This document shows, one piece after another, positions 55,297 through 64,000 of a stretch of 64,000 bases of DNA. Each line of letters begins with the position of its first letter. Position 1 is the stretch's first letter. The stretch lies in the NCBI GenBank assembly GCA_905182175.1, contig CAJJAT010000014.1:62001-126000 (forward strand), in the 5' to 3' direction. The position numbers and the translations under genes are program-made. The notes below the pieces were generated by a model. The model was not told the DNA's origin. It did no database searches and saw only the letters and a program-made list of their open reading frames with translations. This DNA is from Flavobacteriales bacterium UBA1494 (lineage in GTDB: Bacteria > Bacteroidota > Bacteroidia > Flavobacteriales_E > Vicingaceae).

Positions 55297-56544
55297 TTGA
55301 AGAAGAGATTAAAGTGGATTAGTGCAGCATTAACTGCCCTGTTGGGAATTTTTGTTATTTTATTCGTTGTTCGTTATAAAGGCGAATCTATCATTGAAAA
55401 GCCAATTGTAATTGAGCAAGACTCAATTGTTCCATTGACTTTATTGTATGGTATTGAAATAGATTCTTTTGAGGTAATTGAATCAAAAATCAAGAAAAAC
55501 GAGTTTTTGGCGAATATTTTACTACCCCACTCGATTGACTATGTAACGATAGATCGATTGGCGAAAAAGTCAAAATCCATTTTTGATGTCCGTAAAATTG
55601 CTGTTGGGAAAAAATACACATTGCTCCTGTCAAAAGATAGCTCAAATAGAGCGCAGTACTTCATCTATCAAATTAATGCAATTGATTATATTATTTACGA
55701 TTTTACCGACTCAATTGATATTCAGCGAAAGCAAAAGCCAGTTGAAACTCAGATAAAAACAGCTTCAGGTGCGATTAATTCCTCCTTATATCAAACCCTG
55801 CAAGAGGCAGATGCAAACCCATACTTAGCAGTTAAATTGGCCGATATATTTGCATGGTCAATCGATTTTTATAGAATTCAAAAAGGAGATGAATTTAAAG
55901 TGATTTTTGAAGAAAGGTTTGTTGACGGAGAAAGCATTGGAGTTGGTAAAATTGAAGCAGCGGAATTCAAACATTTTGATAGAAGCTTTTTTGCTTTTGG
56001 TTTTGATGTTGACGAAAAAAGAGAGTATTACGACGAAGAAGCAAACAGTTTAAGGAAAGCATTTTTGAAATCCCCCCTCAAGTTTAGTAGACTGAGTTCT
56101 CGTTTTACTATGCGCAGATTTCATCCAGTTCAAAAACGTTGGAAAGCGCATTTAGGGACTGACTATGCTGCATCACGAGGGACTCCAATTATGGCGACCT
56201 CTGACGGGGTTGTGATTAAAGCAGCTTACGGAAGAGGAAACGGAAACTATGTTAAACTAAGACACAACTCTGTTTATGAAACACAGTATTTGCACATGAG
56301 TAAACGCAACGTAAAAGTTGGAAAACAAGTACGACAAGGAGATGTGATTGGCTACGTTGGCAGCACAGGTTTAGCAACCGGGCCTCACGTTTGTTATCGT
56401 TTTTGGAAGAATGGCATACAGGTGGATCACTTGCGGGAAGATTTCCCTTCTGCTGAACCAATTTCTCCGAAAATAAAGGCTACTTTTATTCTAAAACGAG
56501 ATTCGCTGCAAATGGATTTGAAAGCGTTGAAGATTGGTGATTAA
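55297..56544 (+). CDS. M23-family (LytM-type) peptidoglycan endopeptidase
   Basis: The product is about 415 residues. The TTG at 55297 gives a clean N-terminal anchor (KKRLKWISAALTALLGIFVI). TTG 55255 is an alternative. A middle region precedes the C-terminal peptidase M23 domain, with the zinc ligands HLGTDYA (HxxxD), the catalytic-region QYLHMSK, and GPHVCYRFW where HxH is expected. The third zinc ligand His is replaced by Cys, which could still bind zinc. This HxC form occurs in other Bacteroidota homologues as far as I recall. The likely role is cell-wall cleavage or activation of it. Confidence 0.82.
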   Translation: MKKRLKWISAALTALLGIFVILFVVRYKGESIIEKPIVIEQDSIVPLTLLYGIEIDSFEVIESKIKKNEFLANILLPHSIDYVTIDRLAKKSKSIFDVRKIAVGKKYTLLLSKDSSNRAQYFIYQINAIDYIIYDFTDSIDIQRKQKPVETQIKTASGAINSSLYQTLQEADANPYLAVKLADIFAWSIDFYRIQKGDEFKVIFEERFVDGESIGVGKIEAAEFKHFDRSFFAFGFDVDEKREYYDEEANSLRKAFLKSPLKFSRLSSRFTMRRFHPVQKRWKAHLGTDYAASRGTPIMATSDGVVIKAAYGRGNGNYVKLRHNSVYETQYLHMSKRNVKVGKQVRQGDVIGYVGSTGLATGPHVCYRFWKNGIQVDHLREDFPSAEPISPKIKATFILKRDSLQMDLKALKIGD

Positions 56545-56609
56545 ATTTTTAATAGCCAAATCTAAATACAAAGGGGTTATTATAAAAAATTACTTTTTAG
56601 CTTAAATTT

Positions 56610-56927
56610 TCAAAGATTTTCCTTTTTAGACTTAATAATCGAGACAAGTAATTTAACTAAACTTCTAATATCAGATTCAAATGTTTTATCTTCCTTTTTA
56701 TTGAGGTAATTCGTTTCAAACAACAAATCAATCCCATTATCAGAATCTTTGGCTTCTTATCCTAAAATTGAAAGTTTGTGACTAAAATCAAGTTTCCTTT
56801 CTGCCTGGTCTGATTTCCTAATTAAATCTCAAGCAGTAGTTTCGCTTCTTAAGAGCTACTTTGAAATCACAAATTCTTTCTTGTTATCAGCAAGATTCTT
56901 ACAAGTCTTTACACCCTTCAAAGCGAA
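56610..56927 (-). pseudogene. Decayed four-helix-bundle protein gene (S23/IVS type)
   Basis: One uninterrupted minus-strand frame, apart from three stops, reads FALKGVKTCKNLADNKKEFV, LLRSETTA (stop), DLIRKSDQAERKLDFSHKLS, EAKDSDNGIDLLFETNYLNK, and SDIRSLVKLLVSIIKSKKEN, then TGA. This matches the small four-helix-bundle family often found near 23S rRNA intervening sequences or as stand-alone genes. The in-frame stops and missing start show it is dead. The surrounding bases 56545-57118 hold nothing else. Confidence 0.8.
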
Positions 56928-57118
56928 CTGAACGCTTTTATCATTCACTAAATCCCAACATTATTACAGCTTTCAACTGAAAGCTACTTCAAATATAGTT
57001 CAGTATGACAATTGTTAACCGTTAACAATTTTTCTTTACCTCTAATTGCCAATCTAAAAAGCATCAAATACAATTAAATATTCATTTTAAACTGTCAACT
57101 GCACATTGTCTACTAAAG

Positions 57119-57970
57119 TTATAGCTTCTCGCCACAATACTTGCAATGCTTTGCATTATAATCGTGCCCATCTTTTGAGCAATGTGGACAAGATTGGGTA
57201 GTTATCTCATCCTCGTCTCTTGGCATTTTAGACTTTGCAATTTCGCCACCAACAATTCCGGTTGGAACTGCGATAATACCATAACCTAGCAACATAATTA
57301 CAGAAGCCAAGGTTTGACCCAAAGTTGTGCTTGGAGCAATATCACCATATCCTACTGTAGTAATGGTTACAATGGTCCAATACATAGAAGTTGGTATACT
57401 TGTAAAGCCATGCTCAGGCCCTTCGATAATGTACATTAACGTCCCCATAATCAGCACTAAGACTACAACTCCACCAATAAAAACGATAATCTTAACAGCA
57501 CTAGCTCTTAGAGCATTCTTTAGAATATTAGCCTCCGATATATACCGGGTTAACTTTAAAATTCTAAAGATTCGAAGTAACCTCACTGTGCGTATTACCA
57601 AGAGGTACTGCGGACCTGCCACAATTAAGGAAATATAGGTTGGAAGAATGGAAAGTAAATCAACAATTCCCATAAAACTTGTAACGTATTTCCATGGCTT
57701 ATTAATCGAGATTAGCCGAAATACATATTCAATTGAGAATAAAATAGTAAAAACCCATTCTAGTATAATTAAGAAATCTCGATACTCTACATTGATGCTA
57801 TCCACCGTCTCTAACATCACAGTAATTACTGAAGCGAGAATAGCCCAAAGTAAAATCACATCAAACAACTTCCCGGAAGGCGTATCTGCTTCAAAAATAA
57901 CTTCATGCATCTTGACTTTCCAATCAGGAGCCGCTTTTTTATCTATTTTCTCAAAATCTAGTTTTGCCAT
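57119..57970 (-). CDS. Voltage-gated-type potassium channel with C-terminal zinc ribbon
   Basis: The 283-residue ion transporter has six TM helices. S4 carries regularly spaced Arg (RTVRLLRIFRILKL), and the pore has the selectivity filter TTVGYG. The cytoplasmic tail ends with two CxxC knuckles (CPHC and CKYCGEKL), forming a zinc-ribbon-like module. This would be a Kv-type homotetramer in the inner membrane. The zinc ribbon may help assembly or gating, which is inferred. Confidence 0.92.
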   Translation of the reverse strand: MAKLDFEKIDKKAAPDWKVKMHEVIFEADTPSGKLFDVILLWAILASVITVMLETVDSINVEYRDFLIILEWVFTILFSIEYVFRLISINKPWKYVTSFMGIVDLLSILPTYISLIVAGPQYLLVIRTVRLLRIFRILKLTRYISEANILKNALRASAVKIIVFIGGVVVLVLIMGTLMYIIEGPEHGFTSIPTSMYWTIVTITTVGYGDIAPSTTLGQTLASVIMLLGYGIIAVPTGIVGGEIAKSKMPRDEDEITTQSCPHCSKDGHDYNAKHCKYCGEKL

Positions 57971-58096
57971 AATTTCAGGGCTAAAAGTAGTTATTTTGTA
58001 CCTTAAATTGAAATGACTTAAATAGGATCAGTTACAATCGTGAATGAGTTTCAAAAGCGTATTCAATGTGACACATAAAAAGTATATCCAGACCAC

Positions 58097-59071
58097 ATGC
58101 AAGACGAATTTAGAACCATTGTAATCGTAGATAAGAGTGACCATCTACTAAACCATGAGAGTAATATTTTACTGCAAGGATCCTGCTTTGCTGAAAATAT
58201 AGGAGCGAAGCTATCCACTCTTAAATTTAACTCTTTATCTAACCCCTTCGGCATTAGCTACAATCCAATTTCCATTCACCAAAACATTATTCGAAATGAA
58301 GTTTTAGAATCTGAATTACAAAATATTGAAGGCATTCACTTTTCATATCAACTTCATTCAGAATTAAATTCAGACACTCGAGAAGGTTTACGTCACAATA
58401 TAAATCAAGCAGTAAAAAAGCAAAGAGCCATTTTAGAGAAAAATGGGGCCTTATTCATATCCTACGGAACTGCATGGGTTTATGAGCTAAAAGAGAACAA
58501 TACTTTAGTAAACAACTGCCACAAGCAACCCTCAAAATTATTTCGCAAGCGAATGCTTTCTGTTGATGAAATAACAGCCTCTTGGAAGGAAACGTATGTA
58601 TACCTCAAGGCAAACTTCCCTAAAAAAAACATCCTATTTACAGTAAGTCCAGTGCGGCATTTAAAAGATGGCATTCGAGAAAATCAACTTAGTAAGTCAA
58701 CTTTGCACCTTGCAGTGGCAGAAATTTGTTCCACTTTCAACAATTGCAACTATTTCCCTGCTTATGAATTAATGATGGATGATTTAAGAGATTATCGATT
58801 TTTTAAAGACGACTTCATACACCCTAATCAACTTGCCATCAATTACATTTGGGATAAATTTTCTACTTCTTATTTTGAACCTACAACAGTGTTACTCAAC
58901 CGGCAAATTGAAAAACTAAATACCTCGTTGCAACACAGAGCATTTCAGCCAGACAGCAAAAAACATCAACAGTTTTTATTGAATTTAAAGTCAAAGATTA
59001 AGGCCTTTCAACTCGTTCACGATTTAGATTTTAAAACTGAAATTGATTTTATTAAGTCGCAGATATTGTAA
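58097..59071 (+). CDS. GSCFA-domain protein
   Basis: The 324-residue protein has the namesake word GSCFAENIGAKL near residue 28, followed by NPFGISYNPISI, and FTVSPVRHLKDGI and DDFIHPNQLAINYIW further on. The domain belongs to the SGNH/GDSL-like hydrolase superfamily. The family is found in Bacteroidota, and its substrate is unknown. No signal peptide is evident. recR follows after 135 bases. Confidence 0.85.
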   Translation: MQDEFRTIVIVDKSDHLLNHESNILLQGSCFAENIGAKLSTLKFNSLSNPFGISYNPISIHQNIIRNEVLESELQNIEGIHFSYQLHSELNSDTREGLRHNINQAVKKQRAILEKNGALFISYGTAWVYELKENNTLVNNCHKQPSKLFRKRMLSVDEITASWKETYVYLKANFPKKNILFTVSPVRHLKDGIRENQLSKSTLHLAVAEICSTFNNCNYFPAYELMMDDLRDYRFFKDDFIHPNQLAINYIWDKFSTSYFEPTTVLLNRQIEKLNTSLQHRAFQPDSKKHQQFLLNLKSKIKAFQLVHDLDFKTEIDFIKSQIL

Positions 59072-59179
59072 TTCTGCTTCGACTCCGCTCAGTATTCCAA
59101 AAAGTTGAGCATTCTCAACAAATAAACTTAACCCTCTTTATTCTCTGTTCAACATTCTATTTTTCGTAATTCTACTTAG

Positions 59180-59187
59180 TATCTTTG
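59180..59187 (+). promoter_or_regulatory. Putative -7 box of recR
   Basis: TATCTTTG fits TAnnTTTG and lies 19 bases before the recR GTG start. No clear -33 element is found. Confidence 0.4.
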
Positions 59188-59206
59188 GAAAACATAAATC
59201 AGCACT

Positions 59207-59827
59207 GTGCAAGAATATCCTTCTAAATTATTAGGCAATGCCATTGAGCAATTTTCATCGTTACCCGGGGTGGGTAAACGAACTGCTATGCGACTTGCCT
59301 TATTTCTATTAAAACAAGAAAAAGATGAAGTAAAGCGCTTTGGAGAAGCCTTTATAAAATTACGAACAGAAATTCAATATTGTGAAAAGTGCTACAACAT
59401 CTCAGAAGAAGTAATTTGCTCTATTTGTTGCAACGGCCTTCGCGATGAAAGCTTAATTTGTGTGGTGGAAGATGTTCGCGACGTGATGGCGATTGAGAAC
59501 ACCGGACAATATAAAGGCCTTTACCATGTTTTAGGAGGAATTATTTCACCCATGGATGGAATTGGTCCTTCAGACATTAAAATTGAAGAGTTGGTTGCTC
59601 GGGTATCCGAAGGAAAAACGGCTGAGATAATAATGGCGTTGAGTACAACAATGGAAGGAGACACCACCAACTTTTACATATTTAAGCGATTAAAAGATTT
59701 TAAGGTGACTATTTCTGCCATTGCTCGAGGAATTTCTATTGGCGACGAATTAGAATATGCAGATGAGTTAACCCTCGGTCGATCCTTGTTAAATCGTGTC
59801 CCTTATGAAAACACTTTAGTCAGATAA
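59207..59827 (+). CDS. recR: Recombination protein RecR
   Basis: The 206-residue RecFOR-pathway protein has an N-terminal helix-hairpin-helix (LPGVGKRTAMRLALFLL), a zinc finger of four Cys (CEKCYNISEEVICSIC), a Toprim domain (CVVEDVRDVMAIE) and the Walker-B-like tail. The start is GTG at 59207. The glycosyltransferase gene begins one base after its stop, so the two are cotranscribed. Confidence 0.95.
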   Translation: MQEYPSKLLGNAIEQFSSLPGVGKRTAMRLALFLLKQEKDEVKRFGEAFIKLRTEIQYCEKCYNISEEVICSICCNGLRDESLICVVEDVRDVMAIENTGQYKGLYHVLGGIISPMDGIGPSDIKIEELVARVSEGKTAEIIMALSTTMEGDTTNFYIFKRLKDFKVTISAIARGISIGDELEYADELTLGRSLLNRVPYENTLVR

Positions 59828-59828
59828 G

Positions 59829-61787
59829 ATGAAGCTAAGTGTTATCATTGTAAACTACAACGTGCAATATTTTTTAGAAAATTGCCTCAACTCTGTTTAC
59901 AATTCTTCAGCTATAATTGATTTTGAAGTTTTTGTCGTTGATAACAATTCGGTTGATGGATCGCTAAAAATGCTTGCCGAAAAATTTCCCCAAACAAAAG
60001 TTATTGCCAACAAAAACAACAGAGGCTTTTCAGTGGCAAATAACCAAGCTATAAAAGAAGCAAAAGGCGAATACGTTTTACTGTTAAACCCAGATACTGT
60101 AGTTGAAGAAAACACCTTTAAGGTCTGTTGTGACTTTTTCGATTCTCACGAGAACGCAGGTGGTTTAGGTGTAAAAATGCTCGATGGAAAGGGGAATTTC
60201 CTCCCCGAGTCGAAACGGGGTTTACCAACACCGGCGGTTGCTTTTTACAAAATTTTCGGAGTAACAAATTTATTTCCAAAATCAGAAAAATTTGGGCAAT
60301 ACCATTTAGGCCACCTCAGCAAAGAAGAAAACCACCAAATTGAAATACTAAGTGGCGCATTTATGATGATGCGAAAATCTGTTTTAGATGAAATTGGCTT
60401 GTTAGACGAAAGCTTTTTCATGTATGGGGAAGACATTGATCTTTCTTACAGAATAACACAGGCAGGTTACGCAAATCACTACCTAGCAGACACGCAAATA
60501 ATTCATTATAAAGGAGAGAGCACCAAAAAAAGTAGCATTAATTATGTGTTCGTTTTTTATAGAGCCATGGCCATTTTTGCCAAAAAACACTTCTCCAATA
60601 AAAATGCTCAGCTGTTTTCAACGCTCATTAATTTTGCTATTTATGTACGTGCAGGATTAGCTGTTTTAACAAGAACAATCAAACATTTTTTACTCCCGGT
60701 AATTGACGCAATCGTGCTGGGAAGTGGTGTTTTTTTATTTAAAGAATACTACGAGGAAAATGTAAAATTCATCTCCGGAGGAGCTTATCCTGATGAGGTG
60801 GAAACCTACGGTATTCCAATAATTATTTGCATCTATCTCCTTTCCCAGTTTTTTAACGGAGCCTTTTCCATTCCAACTTCCTTTAAAAAAGTTTTAACGG
60901 GAGTGCTTAGTGGTTCAGCATTATTGTTGATGGTGTATTCTCTATTGAGTGAAGAATATCGTTTTTCAAGAGCCATTATACTATTCACAGTAGTTTTTTC
61001 AATATTTTCTATCCCTCTGTTTCGCTGCGTTTTACACTTGCTAAAAATTAGACGATTTAATATTGCCAAAGCGCAACGTATCGCCATCGTTGGAAAACAA
61101 GAAGAACTAAATCGAATAAGTTCTTTCATAAAAAAGACATTGATTGAACCTGAGAAAATCATCAATGTAAATGCAGAAAATGAAGGAAATTCTGACAATA
61201 GTGGCTTTTCTGCACGGTTGTATCAATTAAAAGACATTATAGATATTTACGACATTAACGAAGTTATATTTTGTGCCAAAGATTTGAGCTCTTCTCAAAT
61301 AATAGAGCAGATGAGCTCTATAGACAAAGAAGATGTAGATTACAAAATAGCTCCTCCTGAGAGTTTGTACATTATAGGCAGCAATAGTATAGAAAGTTCA
61401 GGCGAATACTACATCATGGCTTCAGACGCTATTATGAAACCCGTGAATCAGAAAAACAAAAGATCATTGGATTTATTTTTAGCACTATTCTTCTTACTAT
61501 TTTCTCCTATTTTATTTTTATTTATTGACAACAAAGGAAACTACTTCGGCAATTTATTTAAAATCCTTTCGGGAAAGGTTTCTTTTGTAGGGTTTTATAG
61601 TTCTGCGAAAATGAAAGACATATCGCTAAAAGTAAAAAAAGGCATATTAAACCCAACAGATTTGCATGATTCCTTTGCCTTAAACCAAGAAAACATTGAG
61701 CAACTTAACTTTGAATACGGCCGTGATTATTCGATTGGGAAGGACTTAGAAATTGTGTTTAAGAATTTGAAATATTTAGGGAGATAG
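59829..61787 (+). CDS. GT2 glycosyltransferase fused to a polyisoprenyl sugar-phosphotransferase-like module
   Basis: The product is 652 residues. Residues 1 to about 260 are a GT-A glycosyltransferase family 2 domain (VVDNNSVDGS, LNPDTVVEE, MYGEDIDLSYRITQAG), of the rhamnosyltransferase-like type. Several TM helices follow (about 275-400). Then comes a nucleotide-binding-like Rossmann region (RIAIVGKQEELNRI; NEVIFCAKDLSSSQI). The final part echoes WcaJ/WbaP-type sugar-phosphate transferases: NKRSLDLFLALFFLLFSPIL, LSGKVSFVGF and DYSIGKDLEIVFKNLKYLG. The catalytic core of that last part appears degenerate. It probably acts in surface polysaccharide synthesis. Confidence 0.8.
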   Translation: MKLSVIIVNYNVQYFLENCLNSVYNSSAIIDFEVFVVDNNSVDGSLKMLAEKFPQTKVIANKNNRGFSVANNQAIKEAKGEYVLLLNPDTVVEENTFKVCCDFFDSHENAGGLGVKMLDGKGNFLPESKRGLPTPAVAFYKIFGVTNLFPKSEKFGQYHLGHLSKEENHQIEILSGAFMMMRKSVLDEIGLLDESFFMYGEDIDLSYRITQAGYANHYLADTQIIHYKGESTKKSSINYVFVFYRAMAIFAKKHFSNKNAQLFSTLINFAIYVRAGLAVLTRTIKHFLLPVIDAIVLGSGVFLFKEYYEENVKFISGGAYPDEVETYGIPIIICIYLLSQFFNGAFSIPTSFKKVLTGVLSGSALLLMVYSLLSEEYRFSRAIILFTVVFSIFSIPLFRCVLHLLKIRRFNIAKAQRIAIVGKQEELNRISSFIKKTLIEPEKIINVNAENEGNSDNSGFSARLYQLKDIIDIYDINEVIFCAKDLSSSQIIEQMSSIDKEDVDYKIAPPESLYIIGSNSIESSGEYYIMASDAIMKPVNQKNKRSLDLFLALFFLLFSPILFLFIDNKGNYFGNLFKILSGKVSFVGFYSSAKMKDISLKVKKGILNPTDLHDSFALNQENIEQLNFEYGRDYSIGKDLEIVFKNLKYLGR

Positions 61788-62182
61788 GATTTTTCAACCT
61801 TATACTCTGTCTTTCGCAACCTCTAAAAGTTATTTCTCTAACCAGAAACTCCCCTTCTTTCTTTGTCTCTAATTGAATAATTAGAGTCTGTTTGGTTTCA
61901 TTCTCTTTTCCAAAATTGGTCTATCCCATTGCTCGAACACTTAAGTTGGCTAGTAACATTTGTTTTCTGGAACCATAAATTTGTCCTGAGCAGTATACTC
62001 GACGTCCATCACCCTTCTCTGTGTAAAATACAAGCACTCAGACGACATGGATTACGGTAAAAAAGCCTTGCCCGCTTCGACTTAACTCAGCATGAAAAGG
62101 CTATTTATCTTATGCTACACCTAAGCGAAGTTTGATTACCTAATTGTGTTTAGTCAACGGACGATGTCGAGGTGCTCAAACT
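61788..62182. other. Intergenic stretch between convergent genes
   Basis: It holds no sustained frame. A copy of the dispersed word (GCTTCGACTTAACTCAGCATGA) lies near 62078-62099. No strong terminator hairpin was seen for either neighbour. Confidence 0.4.
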
Positions 62183-64000
62183 TTATCCAATAATCTCGTT
62201 CAACGTAGCGCTTGGTCTCATGGTCTTTTCAACGATAGATATGTCTGGATTGAAATATCCTTTTAGATCAACCGCAACACCCTGCGCGCTGTTTAATTCC
62301 TCTATGATTTGATCTTCGTTCTGCTCTAATTTATTTGCTAGTGCCATAAATGAAGCTTGTAATTCTTCATCTTCATTTTGAGCAACCAATGCTTTAGCCC
62401 AATACAACGCTAAGTAAAAATGACTGCCTCTGTTGTCCAATTCACTAGCTTTACGTGAAGGGGATTTTCCATTCAGCAGCAATTGCTCTGTAGCCTCGTC
62501 TAAACAATCACCCAGTACTTTAGCTTGTTGGTTTCCGGTTCTTTCACTCAAATGCTCTAAAGAAACTGCTAAGGCCAAAAACTCTCCTAATGAATCCCAA
62601 CGCAAGTGATTTTCTTTGGTCAATTGATCTACGTGCTTTGGAGCGGAACCGCCAGCACCAGTTTCAAACAAACCACCCCCATTCATTAAAGGAACTATTG
62701 AAAGCATTTTTGCTGATGTTCCTAATTCTAATATTGGAAATAAATCTGTTAAATAATCTCTCAATACATTTCCTGTTACAGAAATTGCATTTTCTCCTTT
62801 GCTAACTCTAGCCAAAGTAAACTTTGTAGCCTCTTTTGGCGACATAATTTGAATGTCTAAGCCGACTATATTATGATTTGACAAGTAGGCCTTAACTTTC
62901 TTAATCAACTCAGCATCGTGAGCTCTTTCTGCATCTAACCAAAAAATAGTTGGCCAACCTGTAGCTCTTGCTCTATTCACAGCCAACTCCACCCAGTTTT
63001 CTATTGGCGCATCCTTCACTTGGCACATTCTCCAAATATCCCCTGCTTCAACAGCATGCTCAATTAAAGTTGAACCATCTTGGCTCATTACTTTAACAAC
63101 CCCATCTGCTTTAATTTCAAAAGTTTTATCATGAGAACCATATTCTTCCGCTTTTTGAGCCATTAAACCAACATTAGGAACGGTTCCCATGGTAGTCGGG
63201 TCAAAAGCACCGTGCTCCTTACAAAATTTGAACGTTTCATCGTAAATTGATGCGTAACTACTATCTGGAATAACTGCTTTTGTTTCTTGCAAATTGCCTT
63301 CGCCATTCCACATCATGCCAGAAGTACGAATCATCGCAGGCATAGAAGCATCAATGATAACATCGGAAGGCACATGTAAGTTTGTAATTCCTTTACCGGA
63401 ATGCACCATCGCCATGTCTGGGCCATTCTTCATACACTTTTCAATAGCTGCTAAAACTTGAGCTTTTTTAACTGCATCAAGCCCATCTAATTGTTCTATT
63501 AAGCTACCTAACCCGTCATTAGGATTTGCTCCTATTCGCTCTAAGTCTTCTCCAAATTGAGTAAAAACTTCATCAAAAAATACTCTTACCGCATGACCAA
63601 AAATGATAGGATCTGAAACCTTCATCATAGTCGCCTTCATGTGCAGTGAAAACAAAATCCCTTTTGCTTTTGCTTCTTGCATTTGTTCTTCTAAGAAGTT
63701 CAGCAATGCTTTTTTACTTAAAAAAGTTGCATCAATTACCTCTTTGGCTAGTAACGCAGTGCTCGCTTTTAAAACTTCAATTTCTCCATTTGTTTGGTGC
63801 AATTCAATTTTAACATTGTCAGCCTTAACAAGTGTTATTGATTTTTCGTTTGCACGGAAATCATTTGCTGCCATTGTAGAAACATGTGATTGTGTATCAC
63901 TCTTCCACTCGCCCATTGAATGGGGGCTTCTTCTCGCAAATTCCTTTACTGCTTTTGGAGCTCTTCTATCTGAGTTACCTTCTCTTAAAACAGGGTTTAC
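62183..64000 (-). CDS. icd: NADP-dependent isocitrate dehydrogenase, monomeric type (5' end beyond the window)
   Basis: The minus-strand frame is open from 62183 to the window end (606 codons). The visible start region reads [20 protein letters not shown], and the chain continues with [11 protein letters not shown], the substrate-region [18 protein letters not shown] and [20 protein letters not shown]. This is the monomeric IDH-II family (about 740 residues), not the dimeric type. It converts isocitrate to 2-oxoglutarate in the TCA cycle and makes NADPH. About 130 N-terminal residues lie outside the window. Confidence 0.94.
   Translation of the reverse strand, partial: VNPVLREGNSDRRAPKAVKEFARRSPHSMGEWKSDTQSHVSTMAANDFRANEKSITLVKADNVKIELHQTNGEIEVLKASTALLAKEVIDATFLSKKALLNFLEEQMQEAKAKGILFSLHMKATMMKVSDPIIFGHAVRVFFDEVFTQFGEDLERIGANPNDGLGSLIEQLDGLDAVKKAQVLAAIEKCMKNGPDMAMVHSGKGITNLHVPSDVIIDASMPAMIRTSGMMWNGEGNLQETKAVIPDSSYASIYDETFKFCKEHGAFDPTTMGTVPNVGLMAQKAEEYGSHDKTFEIKADGVVKVMSQDGSTLIEHAVEAGDIWRMCQVKDAPIENWVELAVNRARATGWPTIFWLDAERAHDAELIKKVKAYLSNHNIVGLDIQIMSPKEATKFTLARVSKGENAISVTGNVLRDYLTDLFPILELGTSAKMLSIVPLMNGGGLFETGAGGSAPKHVDQLTKENHLRWDSLGEFLALAVSLEHLSERTGNQQAKVLGDCLDEATEQLLLNGKSPSRKASELDNRGSHFYLALYWAKALVAQNEDEELQASFMALANKLEQNEDQIIEELNSAQGVAVDLKGYFNPDISIVEKTMRPSATLNEIIG

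Noticed and set aside
1-64000. CRISPR arrays, rRNA genes or phage-type integrase genes
   Set aside because: No regularly spaced identical repeats, rRNA signatures or tyrosine-recombinase motifs were seen in the window.

Overview
The window looks like a low-GC chromosome segment from a member of the Bacteroidota, most likely the Flavobacteriales or a close marine lineage. The evidence is two secreted proteins with type IX secretion (T9SS) type A C-terminal sorting domains, GH3, GSCFA and deoxynucleoside-kinase genes typical of the phylum, LeuS with Bacteroidota-type insertions, and promoter boxes of the form TAnnTTTG (clearest upstream of the initiator tRNA gene). The genetic code is standard, with TGA used as a normal stop.

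Bases 1-17950 are ordinary, tightly packed core genome. They hold era (partial), an initiator tRNA-Met, an mlaEF lipid-transport pair, a TPR/OmpA-like lipoprotein, folK, sppA, a GH3 acyl-adenylase, a deoxynucleoside kinase, a membrane pyrophosphatase fused to a YceI lipocalin domain, pdhB, etfBA, a bifunctional nuclease and a CNT nucleoside transporter.

Bases 18000-30850 are an accessory island. Single small genes sit between long imperfect palindromes that each end in a GTTRTRY-like core (GTTATGC, GTTGTAT, GTTGTGC, GTTATAT). This is the layout of an integron-type gene cassette array without a visible integrase. Cargo includes a small secreted protein, a T9SS-sorted protein, a Crp-like regulator, an XRE-type membrane regulator, a beta-lactamase-fold serine hydrolase, a second dihydrofolate reductase, a 61-residue membrane protein and an orphan BLUF photoreceptor. 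Between them lie decayed genes (DoxX-like, a second membrane protein, a P-loop NTPase) and remnants of IS110-like and IS1182-like transposons. A 137-bp MITE-like element closes the island; a second, inverted copy lies 20 kb away at 50754-50889.

Bases 30850-64000 return to core genome. They hold a helical-repeat protein, the leuACDB operon, a GNAT and an LRR protein, a divergent Lrp/AsnC regulator and PLP sulfur-amino-acid enzyme, thyA-folA, a tig-clpP-clpX operon, tRNA-Leu, a flavin reductase, a porin-like barrel, a T9SS-sorted protein, leuS, an M23 peptidase, a voltage-gated-type K+ channel, GSCFA, recR, a GT2/sugar-phosphotransferase-like fusion and a monomeric isocitrate dehydrogenase (partial). 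Several short decayed genes lie between them: a VOC-like protein, a LuxR-type HTH, an outer-membrane barrel and a four-helix-bundle protein. The clpP reading frame carries an in-frame TGA between the catalytic Ser and His, which is either a sequence error or a striking lesion.
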